A stretch of DNA of 64,000 bases from Nodularia spumigena CCY9414 (GTDB taxonomy: Bacteria; Cyanobacteriota; Cyanobacteriia; Cyanobacteriales; Nostocaceae). Of the stretch, positions 62,251 to 64,000 are shown piece by piece (positions within the stretch are counted from its first letter, which is position 1; every line of letters begins with the position of its first letter). The stretch covers positions 1 to 64,000 of the forward strand of contig NZ_CP007203.1 of NCBI RefSeq assembly GCF_000340565.2, given 5' to 3'. The notes under the pieces were generated by a model, which was not told the origin of the DNA, ran no database searches, and was given only the letters and a program-made list of their open reading frames with translations. Position numbers and translations under genes: made by a program.

Positions 62251-63450
62251 TTAGTTCTTTACAAGTCGGACAAACTTATTTTTACCAACTTGTAGCACAC
62301 GCCCGTGTAATTCACTAGGCTGTTCAAAAGTGGTATCAATATCAGTCATGCGATCGCCATCGAGACGCACCCCACCCTCTTGAATTTTCCGTTTACCCTC
62401 CCCAGTACTTTTGCACAAACCAGTCACATTGAGAAGAGACGCTAACTTCACAGGAAACTCTGATACCTCACTCAGGGAAAATTCGGGAACTGTACCTTCC
62501 TTCCCGCCGCTTTTTGCAGCATCCTTAGCTTCATTAGCGGCAATTTCACCGTTGTATTGTTTCACCACCTCCCATGCTAAAAGCATTTGGCGATCGCGGG
62601 GATTTTCAGGCAATTTTTCCAAAGGTAAATCCGTCAACAGTTCAAAATACTGAGACAGCAAATTATCAGGAACACCTTGTAACTTCTGATATTTTTGGGC
62701 AGGGTGTTCCGACAAACCCACATAATTACTTAGAGACTTAGACATTTTTTGCACACCATCCGTACCAATCAGAATCGGTAGCAGCAACCCAAATTGCGGC
62801 TTTTGACCAAAATGGCGTTGCAAATCTCGCCCCACAGCAATGTTAAACTTCTGATCAGTTCCCCCTAATTCCACATCTGCCTCAACAGCCACTGAATCAT
62901 AGCCCTGCATCAATGGATATAGGAACTCATGGATAAAAATTGGATTCTCTTTTTTATAACGTTCAGCAAATCCCTCTTTTGCTAACATCTGCCCCACCGT
63001 CATAGTAGAGAGTAACTCTAGAATTTTTCCTAAATCAAGCCCGGAAAGCCATTCCGAGTTATAACGCACCTCTAACCTGCCTGGTGTGTCAAAATCCAAA
63101 ATAGGGCGCACTTGGTCAAGATAAGTTTGAGCATTCTGCGCCACATCTGCTTCTGTAAGCTGACGACGCACCTCAGATTTACCTGTAGGATCGCCAATAC
63201 GAGCTGTAAAATCACCAATAATGAGAACTGCTGTATGACCAGCATCTTGAAACGCCCGCAGTTTGCGTACTGGTATGCTATGACCAAGATGAATATCAGA
63301 TCCTGTGGGGTCAATTCCCAATTTGATCCTTAAAGGTCGGTTCGTAGTCACCAAGCGCTTCTCTAAACTTTCATTTTCACCATCAACATCAGTTGGTTGG
63401 GGAAAAATTTCTACTATTCCACGATGTAGCCAAGAAAAATTTTGTGTCAT
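62251..63450 (-). CDS. tyrS: Tyrosyl-tRNA synthetase
   Basis: Charges tRNA-Tyr. 399 residues from [17 protein letters not shown]. The class I signatures are HLGH ([18 protein letters not shown]) and KMSKS ([12 protein letters not shown]). A C-terminal S4-like RNA-binding domain follows ([20 protein letters not shown]). The frame stays open to an upstream ATG at 63546, but the extra 32 residues lack family character, so 63450 is preferred. Adjacent to pyrF on the same strand. Confidence 0.93.
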   Translation of the reverse strand: MTQNFSWLHRGIVEIFPQPTDVDGENESLEKRLVTTNRPLRIKLGIDPTGSDIHLGHSIPVRKLRAFQDAGHTAVLIIGDFTARIGDPTGKSEVRRQLTEADVAQNAQTYLDQVRPILDFDTPGRLEVRYNSEWLSGLDLGKILELLSTMTVGQMLAKEGFAERYKKENPIFIHEFLYPLMQGYDSVAVEADVELGGTDQKFNIAVGRDLQRHFGQKPQFGLLLPILIGTDGVQKMSKSLSNYVGLSEHPAQKYQKLQGVPDNLLSQYFELLTDLPLEKLPENPRDRQMLLAWEVVKQYNGEIAANEAKDAAKSGGKEGTVPEFSLSEVSEFPVKLASLLNVTGLCKSTGEGKRKIQEGGVRLDGDRMTDIDTTFEQPSELHGRVLQVGKNKFVRLVKN

Positions 63451-63628
63451 ATTCAGAGATTCGCTATTAACTACGCTTTTTACTCTATAAGTTAGGTTGG
63501 TGACATTCACTGGCAATTTGTCCGTACTTGAATCTACCAAATTCATATAATTGCAAACAATTAACCGCCTGCCTTCATTCCATTCAATGAATTACAGTTA
63601 TATTTACAAGTGAGGAAGTAAGAACGCC

Positions 63629-64000
63629 GTGTCGTCTTCTAGGACTTTTACAAATAAGCAGCCACAACGTCAGGATTCATCAGGTTTTGAGTTTTTGAAA
63701 GGAGTAGGTCAAATAACTGGCGGTACTCTTTTGTCAATCATCATGTTGACAAGCTCTATTGTAGCCGGAGGGCTGGTTGGTCTGGCTATTAGTTTCCGTA
63801 ACTTGCCAGATGTGAGACAGCTACGTAACTTTTTTCCATCGGAAACAACTTACATTTATGACATTAACGGCAAACTCTTAACAAGTCTTCACGGTGAAGC
63901 CAACCGAGAAGTCATGTCCCTAGATCGAATTTCCCCAGATTTGAAACGGGCAGTACTCGCTAGCGAAGATAGTCATTTTTACGATCACCACGGTATCAAT
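63629..64000 (+). CDS. Class A penicillin-binding protein, N-terminal part (cut by window end)
   Basis: A GTG at 63629 opens 124 codons running off the window. A cytoplasmic, polar N-terminus of about 38 residues is followed by one membrane helix (LSIIMLTSSIVAGGLVGLAI). The glycosyltransferase 51 domain then begins, with LKRAVLASEDSHFYDHHGIN as the first catalytic motif (E in EDSHFYDHHG). Full proteins of this type polymerise and cross-link peptidoglycan. GAGGAAG about 10 bases upstream supports the start. Divergent from tyrS. Confidence 0.88.
   Translation, partial: MSSSRTFTNKQPQRQDSSGFEFLKGVGQITGGTLLSIIMLTSSIVAGGLVGLAISFRNLPDVRQLRNFFPSETTYIYDINGKLLTSLHGEANREVMSLDRISPDLKRAVLASEDSHFYDHHGIN

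Noticed and set aside
1-64000. tRNA, rRNA or CRISPR loci
   Set aside because: No T-loop-like GTTCGAATC context with matching acceptor arms, no conserved rRNA segments and no regularly spaced 25-40 bp direct repeats were seen on either strand.

Overview
The window is chromosomal DNA of a filamentous, Nostoc/Anabaena-type cyanobacterium. The evidence is dense scattering of the HIP1 octamer GCGATCGC, a cyanobacterial gene set (SufR/sufBCDS, zeta-carotene desaturase, a high-light-inducible protein, UbiD, Uma2, DUF2358, cytochrome bd) and many short tandem and inverted repeats between genes. It starts 100 bp before dnaA, and the dnaA-dnaN gap carries four DnaA boxes, so the first kilobases are very probably the replication origin. 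No rRNA, tRNA or CRISPR array was seen.

Layout. 0-3 kb: dnaA, oriC, dnaN. 3-10.8 kb: repeats, ArsA/GET3-type ATPase, DUF2358, dprA, a serine hydrolase of the beta-lactamase fold, a TrmJ-like methyltransferase and small unknowns. 10.8-16.9 kb: the sufBCDS Fe-S assembly operon (minus strand) facing sufR, with two CAAC-N6-GTTG operators between them. 17-20 kb: small membrane, YbjQ and TPR genes. 20.3-24.9 kb: an NAD-synthesis cluster pncB-nadD-nrtR-nadE with a candidate operator before pncB. 25-30 kb: ubiD, a WD40 protein and hli. 30.4-30.8 kb: an IS200/IS605-type relic without transposase. 31-34.3 kb: ald and a two-gene ATPase/DUF4276 cassette. 34.5-43 kb: cydAB, an ABC exporter, PrxQ, cobyric acid synthase and a ferredoxin. 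43-45.6 kb: hicAB, an SRPBCC protein and crtQ. 45.6-48.6 kb: a gene-poor stretch with an orphan RHH gene and an N-truncated tnpB. 48.7-64 kb: DUF6930-like, IscA-like, TPR, epimerase, copper ATPase, TM2, CPBP protease, family-4 uracil-DNA glycosylase, Uma2, pyrF, tyrS and the start of a class A PBP.

The most informative signal is a family of small non-autonomous elements ending in AGGACTTACGCA / TGCGTAAGTCCT. Two copies have perfect 5-bp target duplications. One (32817-32934) splits the DUF4276 gene: removing the element plus one duplication restores an open frame of 239 codons that overlaps the upstream ATPase gene. The other (60344-60456) lies exactly between a Shine-Dalgarno sequence and the ATG of a small membrane-protein gene. 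Further repeat families are nested or stacked (18.5 kb; between cydA and cydB), and short tandem heptamers form start-codon regions or protein termini of several genes (pyrF, sufD, cobQ and others). Repeats are therefore visibly remodelling gene expression and coding ends here.

All family assignments come from reading motifs by eye. No database search was run.
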